This document shows, piece after piece, positions 34,796 through 43,305 of a stretch of 64,000 nt of DNA. Source of the stretch: Pseudarthrobacter sp. GA104. GTDB taxonomy: Bacteria > Actinomycetota > Actinomycetes > Actinomycetales > Micrococcaceae. Where the stretch lies: NCBI RefSeq assembly GCF_009741265.1, contig NZ_WOWL01000001.1, positions 4,340,001-4,404,000 on the forward strand, in the 5' to 3' direction. Each line of letters starts with the position of its first letter. Position 1 is the stretch's first letter. Position numbers and translations under genes: made by a program. Below the pieces are notes generated by a model, which saw nothing but the letters and a program-made list of their open reading frames with translations, ran no database searches and had not been told where the DNA came from.

Positions 34796-34847
34796 TGGTG
34801 TCGATCCCTTCGATGATGAAACGCAGTTCGCCTGGTATATGAGTATC

Positions 34848-34891
34848 CTATCGCTTTCGAGTCGATAGGAGCAAGAATGATGAGTCGATAG
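34848..34891 (-). promoter_or_regulatory. CTATCG-N9-CGATAG dyad plus a second GAGTCGATAG box
   Basis: CTATCG (34848-34853) and CGATAG (34863-34868) form a dyad with 9 bases between; GAGTCGATAG occurs at 34882-34891. On the gene strand the order is CTATCGACTC, CTATCGACTC, then GGATACTCATATAC, a possible -10, 50 bases before the ATG at 34795. Confidence 0.5.
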
Positions 34892-34921
34892 ATTCAAGAC
34901 TCATGTAAGAAAACCACCCGG

Positions 34922-36688
34922 TCAGCGCAATGCACTGACCTCAATGTGGGCGTCCGAGGTAAGCATGTCCTTGTTGTCGCTGACCAATTCGCCGACCACG
35001 TCGATCCGGATCCTCCGCTCCGAGGGGTGCTCATTGATAAATGCCGCCACGCCTGTGGTGACTTCATCGGTCATTTTCGCCACCGCCGTACGCGCACCGC
35101 CGGCATTGGAGTCGGTATCGGCCTTGTCCTCGATCAGGTACTGAAGCACCCTTTCGTCGATGTCCACACGCACGTTGTGTTTGACCAGTACCTCCTGCAC
35201 CATGGAGCGCAGCTTGTTGCGCACAATCTTTCGTAGCGTGTCCTCCGACAGCGGCTGGAAGGGAACAATGGCGTCGATGCGGCCCAGCAGTTCCGGAGGA
35301 AACCGATTGTCGGCCGAGGTCTCCGAGATCGAGCGCCGGATGAGCTTGTCGTATTTCAACAGCTGCTCGCCCGAGCCGGTGTCATCAGCGGCGTACCTCG
35401 CGATGGTCTCGTAGATCTCCGATCCGGCGTTCGTGGTGAGCACAATGTATGTATTCAGGAAGCTGACCTCGCGGTTGTTGTCATCAGAGAGCCGGCCGTC
35501 GTCGAGCACCTGGAGCAACAGGCGCGTGACCATCGCCGAGGCCTTCTCGATCTCGTCGAAGAGCAGCACGGCGTGGGAAAGATCCCAGACCCGCTTCGTC
35601 AGCTCAGAACGGAACAGATCCATAGAGGAATCCTGCGCAAACTCGGACATATCGAAGCGGATCAGGTGCCGCTGGTCGTCTCCGAAGAGCAGCCGTGCCA
35701 GCTGCTTGGTCAACTCGGTCTTACCCACGCCCGTAGACCCAGTCAGGAGCATGGACGCTTCCGGGCGGCCCTTGTCGTTCAGATCGGCCACCGACAACTG
35801 CAGCCGTCGGGCGACCGCCCGCGTCGCCAGATCCTGGCTGTACACCCGGGCGTCCAACTGCGTCTTGATCTTTGCGCCGTCGACCTTGAAGGCTACGTTG
35901 ACGCCCAGGGACTCCTGGAGCACGTCCGAGAGCAGGGCGCGGTCCATCGCCCGTCCAGTCAGACGGTGCCAGCCGACCATGCTGTCCAGTACGAGGATCG
36001 ATTTGCGGGGCTGTGAGCTCGCCGGCATGTAGCGCTGTGTGTATTCGTAGATCTGACGGTAGATGTGATCGTCGTAGAACTGGTCAGCCACCTCGTAGCG
36101 CTCCGCCATGCCCTGAAGGATCTTGATCGTCGTCACCTGGTCCGGAGGCGTCAGGTTAATGCGCTGCAGGCGCTCGACCAGGGGCTGGTTCGGCGCGATG
36201 TGCTTGTGAAATTCGACGTACGTCGTCGCCGCGATGATCCGGATGCCGCGTGTACCCGAAGCGGCCAGCACCGGCTTGATCGCCTCCACGGCTGCGGTGG
36301 AGAGTTGGATGATCTGGTGGAATTCGTCGATGAAGAGCACCAGCTCCTGCTTCTCGTCCTTGACGAAGCGCTCGGCCTCGTCGAAGAATCCCTTGAGCAT
36401 CGAGGCCATGAGATCACCGTCGCCCGCCTCGGAAACCATTCGGGCCGGATCGGCTTCAAGATATAGGCGCTCTGCGTCGGCCAGCATGGTCGCCTGGACC
36501 AGTGCCGTCTTACCCGTACCGGCCTCGGCCAGCAGGAGTGCATTGTTCAGCTCCGGACGGCTCATGGACGCCATCAGCTGCATCACCTCATGCTCCCGGC
36601 CGACAATCTCTCGCTCGGCCTTCTTCAGGGGATCCGACAGCTTGGACAGGAGGGGGTAGCTGTCATTCAGACTGGCATCGTTGAACAT
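34922..36688 (-). CDS. Second Clp-type double AAA+ ATPase, in the conjugation region
   Basis: The protein has 588 residues from the ATG at 36688 (GAGAGG upstream). Domain 1: Walker A LAEAGTGKTAL (about 57-67) and Walker B VLFIDEFHQI. Domain 2: Walker A LTGSTGVGKTELTKQ and Walker B VLLFDEIEKAS, with FDMSEFAQD between, as in ClpA/B. The GxPPGYVG pore loop seen in the other Clp-type protein is missing; SSMDLFRSEL stands there instead, so substrate threading may differ. There is no N-domain and no coiled-coil middle domain. It is not a close copy of the gene at 6183. Position among relaxase and coupling-protein genes suggests unfolding or remodelling of transferred proteins. Confidence 0.9.
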   Translation of the reverse strand: MFNDASLNDSYPLLSKLSDPLKKAEREIVGREHEVMQLMASMSRPELNNALLLAEAGTGKTALVQATMLADAERLYLEADPARMVSEAGDGDLMASMLKGFFDEAERFVKDEKQELVLFIDEFHQIIQLSTAAVEAIKPVLAASGTRGIRIIAATTYVEFHKHIAPNQPLVERLQRINLTPPDQVTTIKILQGMAERYEVADQFYDDHIYRQIYEYTQRYMPASSQPRKSILVLDSMVGWHRLTGRAMDRALLSDVLQESLGVNVAFKVDGAKIKTQLDARVYSQDLATRAVARRLQLSVADLNDKGRPEASMLLTGSTGVGKTELTKQLARLLFGDDQRHLIRFDMSEFAQDSSMDLFRSELTKRVWDLSHAVLLFDEIEKASAMVTRLLLQVLDDGRLSDDNNREVSFLNTYIVLTTNAGSEIYETIARYAADDTGSGEQLLKYDKLIRRSISETSADNRFPPELLGRIDAIVPFQPLSEDTLRKIVRNKLRSMVQEVLVKHNVRVDIDERVLQYLIEDKADTDSNAGGARTAVAKMTDEVTTGVAAFINEHPSERRIRIDVVGELVSDNKDMLTSDAHIEVSALR

Positions 36689-36743
36689 GCTGTGGAAGAC
36701 CTCTCGACAAGCCTCTGATTCACCTGATAGATCAGTCGAAAGT

Positions 36744-36766
36744 CTATCATGAATGGCATTCGATAG
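36744..36766 (-). promoter_or_regulatory. CTATC-N13-GATAG dyad upstream of the second Clp-type gene
   Basis: CTATC (36744-36748) and GATAG (36762-36766) lie 55-80 bases before the ATG at 36688. A further GATAG is at 36726-36730. The gene strand reads CTATCGAATGCCATTCATGA, joining this site to the ATTCGATAG type. Confidence 0.45.
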
Positions 36767-36844
36767 ATGATGGATAGAACATGGAGAGACCCCCGGACTT
36801 GTATCCGGAGGCCTCCTCAATGCCCAGTGCCCTGGCCGATTCCG

Positions 36845-37111
36845 TCACTGACCCTGTTCGGGCCCGTCGTCCTGCCGCTCCCCGGACTGCTCGAACCGGT
36901 AGTCGTAGCGTTCACTGAGCGGCCGATTGGACTCTCTGGCCTGCTGTGCCACCCGCCGTCGCTCCTCCCGCAGCGACTCATCCATCCGGTCAATCAGCGC
37001 CAGCCCGGCGGCAGCCCACCGGTCCTGCCCCTCGTCAGGGGCCGTGATCTCATCCAGTCCCAGGTCCAGAAGGCTGGTACCGTTCATCGGGTTGCTGTCA
37101 TTCGCCGCCAT
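36845..37111 (-). CDS. Small protein with C-terminal RPLSERYDY tail (88 residues)
   Basis: AGGAGGGTGAC directly precedes the ATG at 37111. The protein is acidic and Gln/Asp-rich, without hydrophobic segments. Its C-terminal NRPLSERYDYRFEQSG repeats almost exactly the tail of the preceding gene product (QPLSERYDYQFEGQD). Two neighbouring proteins sharing only a short C-terminal motif points to a common binding partner or a transport signal for the secretion system. Function unknown. Confidence 0.7.
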   Translation of the reverse strand: MAANDSNPMNGTSLLDLGLDEITAPDEGQDRWAAAGLALIDRMDESLREERRRVAQQARESNRPLSERYDYRFEQSGERQDDGPEQGQ

Positions 37112-37128
37112 GTCACCCTCCTCTTTGC

Positions 37129-37818
37129 TCAGTCATGCTGCTGCTCGACGCCGCGGCTCTGGTCCTGCCCCTCAAACTGGTAGTCGTACCTCTCGCTCAA
37201 CGGCTGCCTGGTACGCTCCGGGGGACTCTTCGGGACCTCGGGTGCCCTGCCAACCACCGCCCCCAAGCGCCCGACGAGATCCGTTCCCACCGGGGTGCCC
37301 CTTGTCTCCTGGTCATGTCCCTGCTGCGTGAGTTGATCGTTGCAGCTGGCTATTTCTGTGCGCAAACCCCGGGCCATGCCCACGGCTGCACCCTTGGCTG
37401 CGCTGGCCACAACGCCCTTGGTGTTGGATCCGCCCTGCTTGGCGCGGACTGCCTCCGCGCCCGCGTCCCGCATTACCCCGACGCCAACGCGTTTGACTCC
37501 GCTCTTGAAGTCCTCGGACTGCACAACCTGACCGACCTTCTCCTTGAGCCTCTGGCCCGCCGGCAGCCTCTTGAGCTGCACTGAACTCCCGGGCCCTGGA
37601 ACGTCGGCCGAGGTCACCATATCCGGGATCCCGGGGACCTTGGGGCTGACCTTGCGATCGCGCACTACGGGGTTGAACCGCGAGCCCGGCTGGCCGGGAG
37701 CGGGGGAGGAGGGGGCCGATCGCACCGGTCCTCTTGCCGCGGCCAGACCCGCCTGTGAGCTCACGCCTGGTCGGGAGGGTGTGATACCTCCGGTGCGCTG
37801 CGGTGTGTCATTTGCCAT
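37129..37818 (-). CDS. Hypothetical protein with shared C-terminal RQPLSERYDY motif (229 residues)
   Basis: The ATG at 37818 has AAGGAGTG upstream. The first 75 residues are Pro/Ser/Gly-rich and disordered. A basic, Ala/Gly-rich middle (about 85-150, KRVGVGVMRD, AAKGAAVGMARGL) may contact nucleic acid or membrane. The C-terminal RQPLSERYDYQFE is nearly identical to the tail of the next gene (17 bases downstream, same operon). No family recognised. Confidence 0.7.
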   Translation of the reverse strand: MANDTPQRTGGITPSRPGVSSQAGLAAARGPVRSAPSSPAPGQPGSRFNPVVRDRKVSPKVPGIPDMVTSADVPGPGSSVQLKRLPAGQRLKEKVGQVVQSEDFKSGVKRVGVGVMRDAGAEAVRAKQGGSNTKGVVASAAKGAAVGMARGLRTEIASCNDQLTQQGHDQETRGTPVGTDLVGRLGAVVGRAPEVPKSPPERTRQPLSERYDYQFEGQDQSRGVEQQHD

Positions 37819-37854
37819 GTTCTTTCACTCCTTTCAATTGGTCCCGGGATGCAA

Positions 37855-37892
37855 AAGAGGGCTGCGTTCCATTACTGGAACGCAGCCCTCTT
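37855..37892 (-). terminator. Rho-independent terminator
   Basis: A 17-bp perfect stem, AAGAGGGCTGCGTTCCA (37855-37871) with TGGAACGCAGCCCTCTT (37876-37892), loop TTAC. On the - strand it is followed by TTTGC after CTCTT, so it ends the transcript of the gene at 37921. Confidence 0.85.
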
Positions 37893-37920
37893 GTCAGTCC
37901 CGCGGACGGCCCTCGCCCGC

Positions 37921-38457
37921 TCAGCCGACGGCGGGCTCCTCGACTTCAACGGCCTGTTCGACCGACTGTTCAGGTGCCGCGGTCTGCGCTTCCTTGGTTG
38001 CCGACTGGGCATCCTTCGCCGCCTTCATCGAGGCGAACTGGGTGTCCAGAGTGTTGGCGTCGACCTTGAAGTCAGAGGCTTCGACGGACTTGGTGTTGAC
38101 CACCAGACCGGTGCCGCGTGATGCTGGCATCACGTTGCCCTTGAAGCCGTAGAGGGTACCGACGGCATTGCCGTCCTTATCCTTGATCGGCTCCTTGTTC
38201 GGACCGGCGGCCTTGACGATTTCCTCCAGCTGGCCGACTGAGTACGGTGCGCTGTTGTTGAACCCCGGCTTGCCGTCGGGACGCTGGATGCGCTCCGACT
38301 TCAAGTGCAGGTTGCTCTGCTCGGGGCCGCGTGCGTCGCGGGCATCAACCTGGACATCCGCGTAATGCGACTTGCCGTCCTTGGTCTTGCCGTTGTCGTA
38401 GACCTTCGCGATGAGGTTGACCCCGGTCATCGCGCCCTTGCCCTTGAGAAGTGCCAT
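37921..38457 (-). CDS. Hypothetical protein (178 residues)
   Basis: AAAGGACAAG lies 6 bases before the ATG at 38457. The first ~125 residues are a strand-rich domain (GVNLIAKVYDNGKTKDGKSH, then YADVQVDARD) of Gly/Asp/Lys turns; the last 50 are Ala/Gln/Glu-rich and probably disordered. Such small beta domains with acidic tails can be ssDNA-binding-like, but this is not established. A single-gene unit bounded by a strong terminator and an inverted repeat in its promoter indicates regulated, perhaps high, expression next to the relaxase gene. Confidence 0.7.
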   Translation of the reverse strand: MALLKGKGAMTGVNLIAKVYDNGKTKDGKSHYADVQVDARDARGPEQSNLHLKSERIQRPDGKPGFNNSAPYSVGQLEEIVKAAGPNKEPIKDKDGNAVGTLYGFKGNVMPASRGTGLVVNTKSVEASDFKVDANTLDTQFASMKAAKDAQSATKEAQTAAPEQSVEQAVEVEEPAVG

Positions 38458-38552
38458 GATCTTGTCCTTTCGTCGTTCCGGCCACCAATTGGCGAACCGG
38501 CCATGATCATTCGCATCGTCCTGGCAAGACCTGTGGGTACTTGCCGAACTGA

Positions 38553-38599
38553 TCTATACACTAATACTGTATAGAGCATTCCGCAACCATTCGAATGGT
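38553..38599 (-). promoter_or_regulatory. Inverted repeats in the promoter region of the gene at 38457
   Basis: TCTATACA (38553-38560) and TGTATAGA (38568-38575) form an 8-bp dyad with a 7-base AT-rich spacer, a typical operator layout. CCATTCGAATGG, a 12-bp palindrome, lies at 38587-38598. The 145-bp gap between this gene and the relaxase stop holds no gene; it is also a possible site for regulation by the relaxase. Confidence 0.5.
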
Positions 38600-38602
38600 G
38601 AC

Positions 38603-40876
38603 TTACTCGTGTTGCATGTCCTCGGACAGGCCAATCTCTTCCGAGTCAGTGATACGAGCCGCATCAGGACTGGTCACTGCCGCGTCGATCCGCTCCTGGA
38701 CGCGCACCACAAGCCCTGCGTCCAGAGAAGCTGTCCTCGACCTGCGCAGCTGCGCTACCTGCTCCCGTTCTTCGCGCAGCTCGGCGAGCCTCGAGCGCAA
38801 CACCGGATTCCCGCTGCCGTGCTCGGGTGTCAGGCTCCGGGAAAGGCGGGTCATGGATGCGATGTCATCGACCGGAAGGTCAACAATTGCCTCGGACTGA
38901 CCCGACTGGTCCAGGTACTCCATCGCTGCCAGCAGCAGCCTGCGGCGCTGCATGGCTGCGGCGGAAAAGTCCTGGCGTGCACGTTGACCAATTTCGACAT
39001 CGGTGACGAAGTCATAGCCGAGATGGTGCAGGTCCAGAGCTTTGACCTCGTCGAAAGGGTGCGGAGTCCCCGGCTCTATGGAGAGCTCCGCGGTGACGCC
39101 GGACTCCTTGGCCTCTGCCTGACCTGCCGCACCTGCAACGAGCACCAGACCCGAGTCGGCGAGATCCGACCGAAGCTCATTGACCCGCTCGTTGTAGATC
39201 TCCTTCATCGCTGCGATCCGGCCATCAAGCACAACCCGGCCGGCCTTGCCCTCAGTCAAATGCCGGCCACCAGGTTGGTCATAAATTTCCCTGCCCAGGC
39301 GCTCGGCCTCCTCCGAATCCTTCATGCGCTGCAGCGAGGCATCCTGGCGGAGGGCCATGAGGGAGAGCAGGCGCTGGCCATAGTCGGCAACGTGCTGCTG
39401 CCGCTCGTACCACTGGCCGACGTCGCCGATAAACGGCAGGAAATGCTGGTACTTGCTCATCACCCGTCGGTGGTAGTCCTCCTCGAATCGGTAGAAGTCA
39501 TAGAGCGGCCGTGAGTCTTCATCAGCCACATCGGCCTTCTCGGCCCGCTCCCACTGGCGGACCAGGTCGCGATAGACGCCGGCTTTGGCCTTGTGGTGCT
39601 GCAGGCGGGAGGCGTAGCTGCGCAGCCGGAAGCCGAAGGTCACCAGATCGTCCTCGCCTCCATGCTCGTCCCCGGCCTGTTCCTGGCGTTCCGCGGCGAG
39701 CACTGCCATCTGTGCGTAATCCATACCCATGACCTCGAGCATCGGAGTGCGCACGCGCAATTCCTCCGGTGGCAGGGCGCGCAGCATCTGATAAACGCCG
39801 TTGACAGCCCGCTCGGTGATCCGATCCCTGCCCGCGTCGATCAAGCGCTGCCACTGATCCTTGGACAGACCTTCGGACCCGCGGCGCTGGTTGGCGTAGT
39901 CCACGACTTTCTCCATCGCCTCCGGCAGCGGCGACCCTGGACGTTCCAGCTGCTCGGCAACCAGCTCGGAGACGAGTTGGTTTGCCTTGCGCATGCGCAG
40001 ATCATTGGAGCCGGCCCGCCACAACGAACGATCAGCCGGCAGACAGGCCAGCAGAAACTGGGGGAGCGACTCAGCCCGCATGCGGTCGTGCGCCCACCGC
40101 TTGATATACGTGGTGACGTTCCTGCGTTCGTAGCCCACAGCGCTGGAGAGGTGGGCCACCGCTTGCTTCTCGTCAAGCCAGCCGTCCATACCGCGGCGCA
40201 GCCTCGACTTATGCCGGTCCAACAGCTTGCCGCGCTGCGTGCCGTCCTTGGCCAGGTTTCCGTGCCCGGCATCGACCATGGCGAGATGACAGTGCACGTG
40301 CTCGGTGTCGACCTGGATCACGCCCACATAGCGCAGGTCATCAAATCCGCTGGTGCCCGAGCTCATCCGCTCCAAACCGTGCATGATCGCCATGCGCAAC
40401 TTCATCTGATCGATATGGCCCCGGTAGTCCCCGCGGTTCTGACAGTGAAAGTCCTCGCTGACGATCCCTCGTCTCTTCAAATAATCCTCGTCAAAGGAAA
40501 GCACCGTCTTGAGGACGGTCTTGCCGCTCTCGAAATGCCGCTGAATGTCCTTGGACGCGGCACGCAGTTGTTCATCCGAGAGTGAAACGGAGCCATAGCC
40601 GAACGCGACACCCCCGTCACCCTGTGCCTGGCGCATCGCCGTCTTAGTGTCGAGCCGACTGGTCCCCGCACGCTCGACGGCGCTCTCGCGCGCCATATAG
40701 CGCAGGATGAAGTCATCGGTGCGCAGCCGCTGGATCGGTGCGAGCGACTCAGTGGCCTGCTCGCGGGCCATGTACCGGGTGACATAGTCGCCGGGTGTCC
40801 CACCCCGGGAGCCCTTACCGCCCGGCAGCGGTACCGAATACTCGTTGACCAGAACGATGTCCTGTTTCAGTCCCAT
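38603..40876 (-). CDS. HUH-type conjugative relaxase with HVHCH motif
   Basis: The protein has 757 residues from the ATG at 40876; an ATG at 40888 is equally possible since both have poorly spaced GAGGAG/GAAGG. The three-His metal motif EHVHCHLAMVD (His193, His195, His197) lies after YVGVIQVDT, the layout of HUH relaxases that nick at oriT and carry the 5' end through the channel. N-terminal Tyr residues (Tyr13, Tyr35, Tyr39) include the likely nucleophile. The motif and length resemble the MobL-type relaxases described in Gram-positive plasmids; subtype not certain. The C-terminal half is helical and Arg/Glu-rich, perhaps the coupling-protein contact. A strong hairpin lies just upstream. Confidence 0.82.
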   Translation of the reverse strand: MGLKQDIVLVNEYSVPLPGGKGSRGGTPGDYVTRYMAREQATESLAPIQRLRTDDFILRYMARESAVERAGTSRLDTKTAMRQAQGDGGVAFGYGSVSLSDEQLRAASKDIQRHFESGKTVLKTVLSFDEDYLKRRGIVSEDFHCQNRGDYRGHIDQMKLRMAIMHGLERMSSGTSGFDDLRYVGVIQVDTEHVHCHLAMVDAGHGNLAKDGTQRGKLLDRHKSRLRRGMDGWLDEKQAVAHLSSAVGYERRNVTTYIKRWAHDRMRAESLPQFLLACLPADRSLWRAGSNDLRMRKANQLVSELVAEQLERPGSPLPEAMEKVVDYANQRRGSEGLSKDQWQRLIDAGRDRITERAVNGVYQMLRALPPEELRVRTPMLEVMGMDYAQMAVLAAERQEQAGDEHGGEDDLVTFGFRLRSYASRLQHHKAKAGVYRDLVRQWERAEKADVADEDSRPLYDFYRFEEDYHRRVMSKYQHFLPFIGDVGQWYERQQHVADYGQRLLSLMALRQDASLQRMKDSEEAERLGREIYDQPGGRHLTEGKAGRVVLDGRIAAMKEIYNERVNELRSDLADSGLVLVAGAAGQAEAKESGVTAELSIEPGTPHPFDEVKALDLHHLGYDFVTDVEIGQRARQDFSAAAMQRRRLLLAAMEYLDQSGQSEAIVDLPVDDIASMTRLSRSLTPEHGSGNPVLRSRLAELREEREQVAQLRRSRTASLDAGLVVRVQERIDAAVTSPDAARITDSEEIGLSEDMQHE

Positions 40877-40904
40877 AGCTCCTCGCATCCTTCATCTCGG
40901 GAAC

Positions 40905-40945
40905 CGAAGGCCCCGGCTGCTGTTATCCAGCGGCCGGGGCCTTCG
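40905..40945 (-). terminator. Hairpin upstream of the relaxase gene
   Basis: CGAAGGCCCCGG (40905-40916) pairs with CCGGGGCCTTCG (40934-40945). It sits between the stop at 40973 and the relaxase start. It may be a terminator of the upstream operon; a role in oriT folding is also conceivable. Confidence 0.6.
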
Positions 40946-40972
40946 CATGCTCTTCTCTGCCCGCCAGATCCC

Positions 40973-41998
40973 TCAGGACCCGAGGTCGTGCCCGCGGTCC
41001 TGGCCGAAGTCGAGATCGGCCGCGCGCTGCTTGGCCTCGCGCTTGCGTTCATCAAGCGTGGTCCCGGTCTTGACCTGTTCCTCGGTTTCAAGACCGAAAT
41101 CGAGATCACTGCCGCGCTCTGTCTCAATGCCCGTCCGGTCCTGATCGCCGTCGGTGGCACCCGGCGCATCAACCTCGTCCGCACGCAGTACCTGGGCCAC
41201 ACGCTCGTGGTACAAGTTCTCCGGGGTACCTTCGGTGAGCTTGAGCTCGTCCTGGAACTGCTCGCGCTCAGCAGCAATCTCGGCCTCGAGCTCCTGCAGC
41301 CTTGTGTTCACGCCATCGGCCGCAGTCTTCTCCGGACTCTCGGGTCCGGCCTGACGTTCTGCCTGCTCGACCAGATCCAGCTCGTCCTCTGTGAACAGCG
41401 AATTGATCGCGTCCGAGCGGGCCCGCAGGCCCCGCTCGTCAACTACGGCCTCAGCCTTACCCTTGCCGTCCTTCGAGTGGTCAGCGAAGTAGTCGCTGAG
41501 GTCGTAGCCGGAAGACTCCAAGTCGATCTCAAGATCGGCGATGCGGTGCACGTTCATGAAGACCACGGGGGCATCGGCCTGGTGCTCAGACGGAGTAAGT
41601 ACAAGAGCGTCCACCGTGGCGGGCAGCTCCCACTCGATTCCCGTGAGCTGCTCCGGCACTACGAAGGAAGAGCTGAAGTAGCCCTTGGCGGCCAGCGCGA
41701 CCAACTGTGTGTCGTCGAACTCGTAGAAGGCATCAACCTTCTCACCTTGGCCGTGGGAGTACGTCACCTGGGTGATCCCATACGGCAGGGACACTGCGGG
41801 GGTGATCGAACGCAGTTCGCCGATGACGTGCAGATACGGGCGGTGGTTCTCATCCTTGCCTTTGTGCTTGAGTTCAACGGAGTCGACCAGGACGCCAATC
41901 TCCGCTTCCAGCCCGTCGTAGCGGTGGGCTTCGACGCCTCGCTCCCGCAAGGCCCGGTCGGCCCACACATCGTTCATCATCAATCCAGCGGTGCGCAT
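40973..41998 (-). CDS. Hypothetical protein (341 residues) upstream of the relaxase
   Basis: The ATG at 41998 overlaps the stop of the preceding gene (ATGA). Residues 1-175 form a strand-rich domain (QVTYSHGQGEKVDAFYEFDD, then TQLVALAAKG). The rest is acidic and helical, with coiled-coil potential near 215-250 and two copies of a DLDFG motif near the C-terminus (residues about 299 and 330). No catalytic motif. It is the last gene of the operon started at 44108. Its closeness to the relaxase suggests an auxiliary role in conjugation, but nothing more can be said. Confidence 0.72.
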   Translation of the reverse strand: MRTAGLMMNDVWADRALRERGVEAHRYDGLEAEIGVLVDSVELKHKGKDENHRPYLHVIGELRSITPAVSLPYGITQVTYSHGQGEKVDAFYEFDDTQLVALAAKGYFSSSFVVPEQLTGIEWELPATVDALVLTPSEHQADAPVVFMNVHRIADLEIDLESSGYDLSDYFADHSKDGKGKAEAVVDERGLRARSDAINSLFTEDELDLVEQAERQAGPESPEKTAADGVNTRLQELEAEIAAEREQFQDELKLTEGTPENLYHERVAQVLRADEVDAPGATDGDQDRTGIETERGSDLDFGLETEEQVKTGTTLDERKREAKQRAADLDFGQDRGHDLGS

Positions 41999-42513
41999 CA
42001 GTTGCTCCTCTTTCGGTTGGCGCTCTTGTTCTGGGAATTGGTGCGGGGAGTCGTTACCAGGGCGTCACCGGCCCGTGCGTCGCGAATGCTCTGGATCCGG
42101 CGGCTGGCCCAACGCCACATGGCGCGCATTACGGCGATCTCAGCGGCTGCCAGGACCAGAACCAGGAACAGCAGCGGAGCGATCCACATCGCGATGGTCC
42201 CGGCCATGGTCAGATCGCCGTACACGTCACCGGACTGATGGTGCAGCCACGCACCGAGCATCGGAATGAGAGCAATCGCAGTGCTGAGCACCAACAGGTA
42301 GTCGGCGATGAGGACGACCAGGCGGAAGAACACCGTCCAGATCAAGACCGGAAATCCGGCTGAACTCTTCTCCGGGGTCAGGCCGCGCAGCACGCCGGCC
42401 AGCTTCGAGGGCTTGCGCTCCTTCGCCGCCTTCTTTGATGCGGGTGTGGCCACCTCGCGGACGTCCTCCGCCTCGGTCGTACCATTCTTCTTGTCCAGGG
42501 TCTGGGTCGTCAT
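41998..42513 (-). CDS. Membrane protein with two transmembrane segments (171 residues)
   Basis: The start at 42513 is preferred over ATGs at 42531 and 42555 because AAGGACGAG lies 5 bases upstream. A basic N-terminus (about 15-45) is followed by transmembrane segments at about 60-83 and 102-130, and a basic C-terminus. The TGA overlaps the next ATG. It is coded within the A-B membrane-protein operon, so it is probably an integral part of the transfer channel. Confidence 0.75.
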   Translation of the reverse strand: MTTQTLDKKNGTTEAEDVREVATPASKKAAKERKPSKLAGVLRGLTPEKSSAGFPVLIWTVFFRLVVLIADYLLVLSTAIALIPMLGAWLHHQSGDVYGDLTMAGTIAMWIAPLLFLVLVLAAAEIAVMRAMWRWASRRIQSIRDARAGDALVTTPRTNSQNKSANRKRSN

Positions 42514-42567
42514 GTTCTCGTCCTTCGTCATTGTCGTCGTGCGTATCGTGTTCATGGGTCGCGCCTG

Positions 42568-43305
42568 TCAGCCGTTTTCAGTAGGCTCGGCGCTCGGAAT
42601 CTTGATCGGGACTGCCGTCGCCTTGGCAACGGGCTCTTGCGCAACAAGCAGATCGCGTGTCCGGCTGGAGGCGCGATACGCCTCGAAAGCGGACACTGAG
42701 CCGTCCTGACGGGTGCTAAAGGTAAAAAACACATACTCTCGCTTGGCTGTGCTCTCACCGTCTGCCCGGACGGGATCGAACCGGGCCACTCCCGCGTAGG
42801 AATAGTCCAGGCCCCGCACTTCTGTCACATCGATGTCGAGCGTGACCAGCCGGTAGGTCGTTCCCGAACCGTGGCCCGATCCGGTGGCCGCCATCCACTC
42901 GGGGATGAACTCGGTAAGAACGCGCGAGGTCGGGCCCAAAAACTCGTATCGGGCGTCGAGGAAAGCCTGTGTCCCTGCCAGATCTCTGGTCGATGATGAA
43001 GGGCTGATGAGGCCCAAGAGCACCGAGCGCGCAAAGGCACGATCCCGGTCTGCCCGTTCGGCGTCCAACCCCGGCAGATCCGCAAGCAACTGGGCGTGCG
43101 TGGCGTCCAGTGCTTTTTCAGCCGTCTCCAAATCACCTTGGAGTCCGACGATGAGCTGGTCTGCCTTGGTCTCGGCGTCAGCGGATCCGTTGCCCAGCAA
43201 CGCTGATCCCAGCGGGATAAGTGACAGTGCCAACAGGGTCCCGGTGCTGCAGACGAGTACCTTCCCGGCCCGCTGACGCACCCAGTCCTTCGCCTCTTCG
43301 ATCAC
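42568..43305 (-). CDS. Single-pass membrane protein, type B copy 2 (VirB8-like layout)
   Basis: The protein has 245 residues; the ATG overlaps the stop of the gene before it (ATGA). A short cytoplasmic start, a transmembrane segment at about 15-38, a helical stalk (45-95) and an extracytoplasmic domain of ~140 residues. The domain shares VLTEFIPE, DIDVTEVRGLDYSYA and a final DGSVSAFEAYRAS with the type B copy 1 protein at 44184 (FLQQFMPP, DIEVVKVNADQYTYA, EGTVSNLSGVPAS). This layout is that of VirB8/TcpC-type channel components; no specific family match was made. Confidence 0.78.
   Translation of the reverse strand: MIEEAKDWVRQRAGKVLVCSTGTLLALSLIPLGSALLGNGSADAETKADQLIVGLQGDLETAEKALDATHAQLLADLPGLDAERADRDRAFARSVLLGLISPSSSTRDLAGTQAFLDARYEFLGPTSRVLTEFIPEWMAATGSGHGSGTTYRLVTLDIDVTEVRGLDYSYAGVARFDPVRADGESTAKREYVFFTFSTRQDGSVSAFEAYRASSRTRDLLVAQEPVAKATAVPIKIPSAEPTENG

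Noticed and set aside
40988..42238. A 416-codon open frame on the + strand in the conjugation region
   Set aside because: It covers two - strand genes that overlap by ATGA and have proper starts; the + frame has no ribosome binding site or domain.
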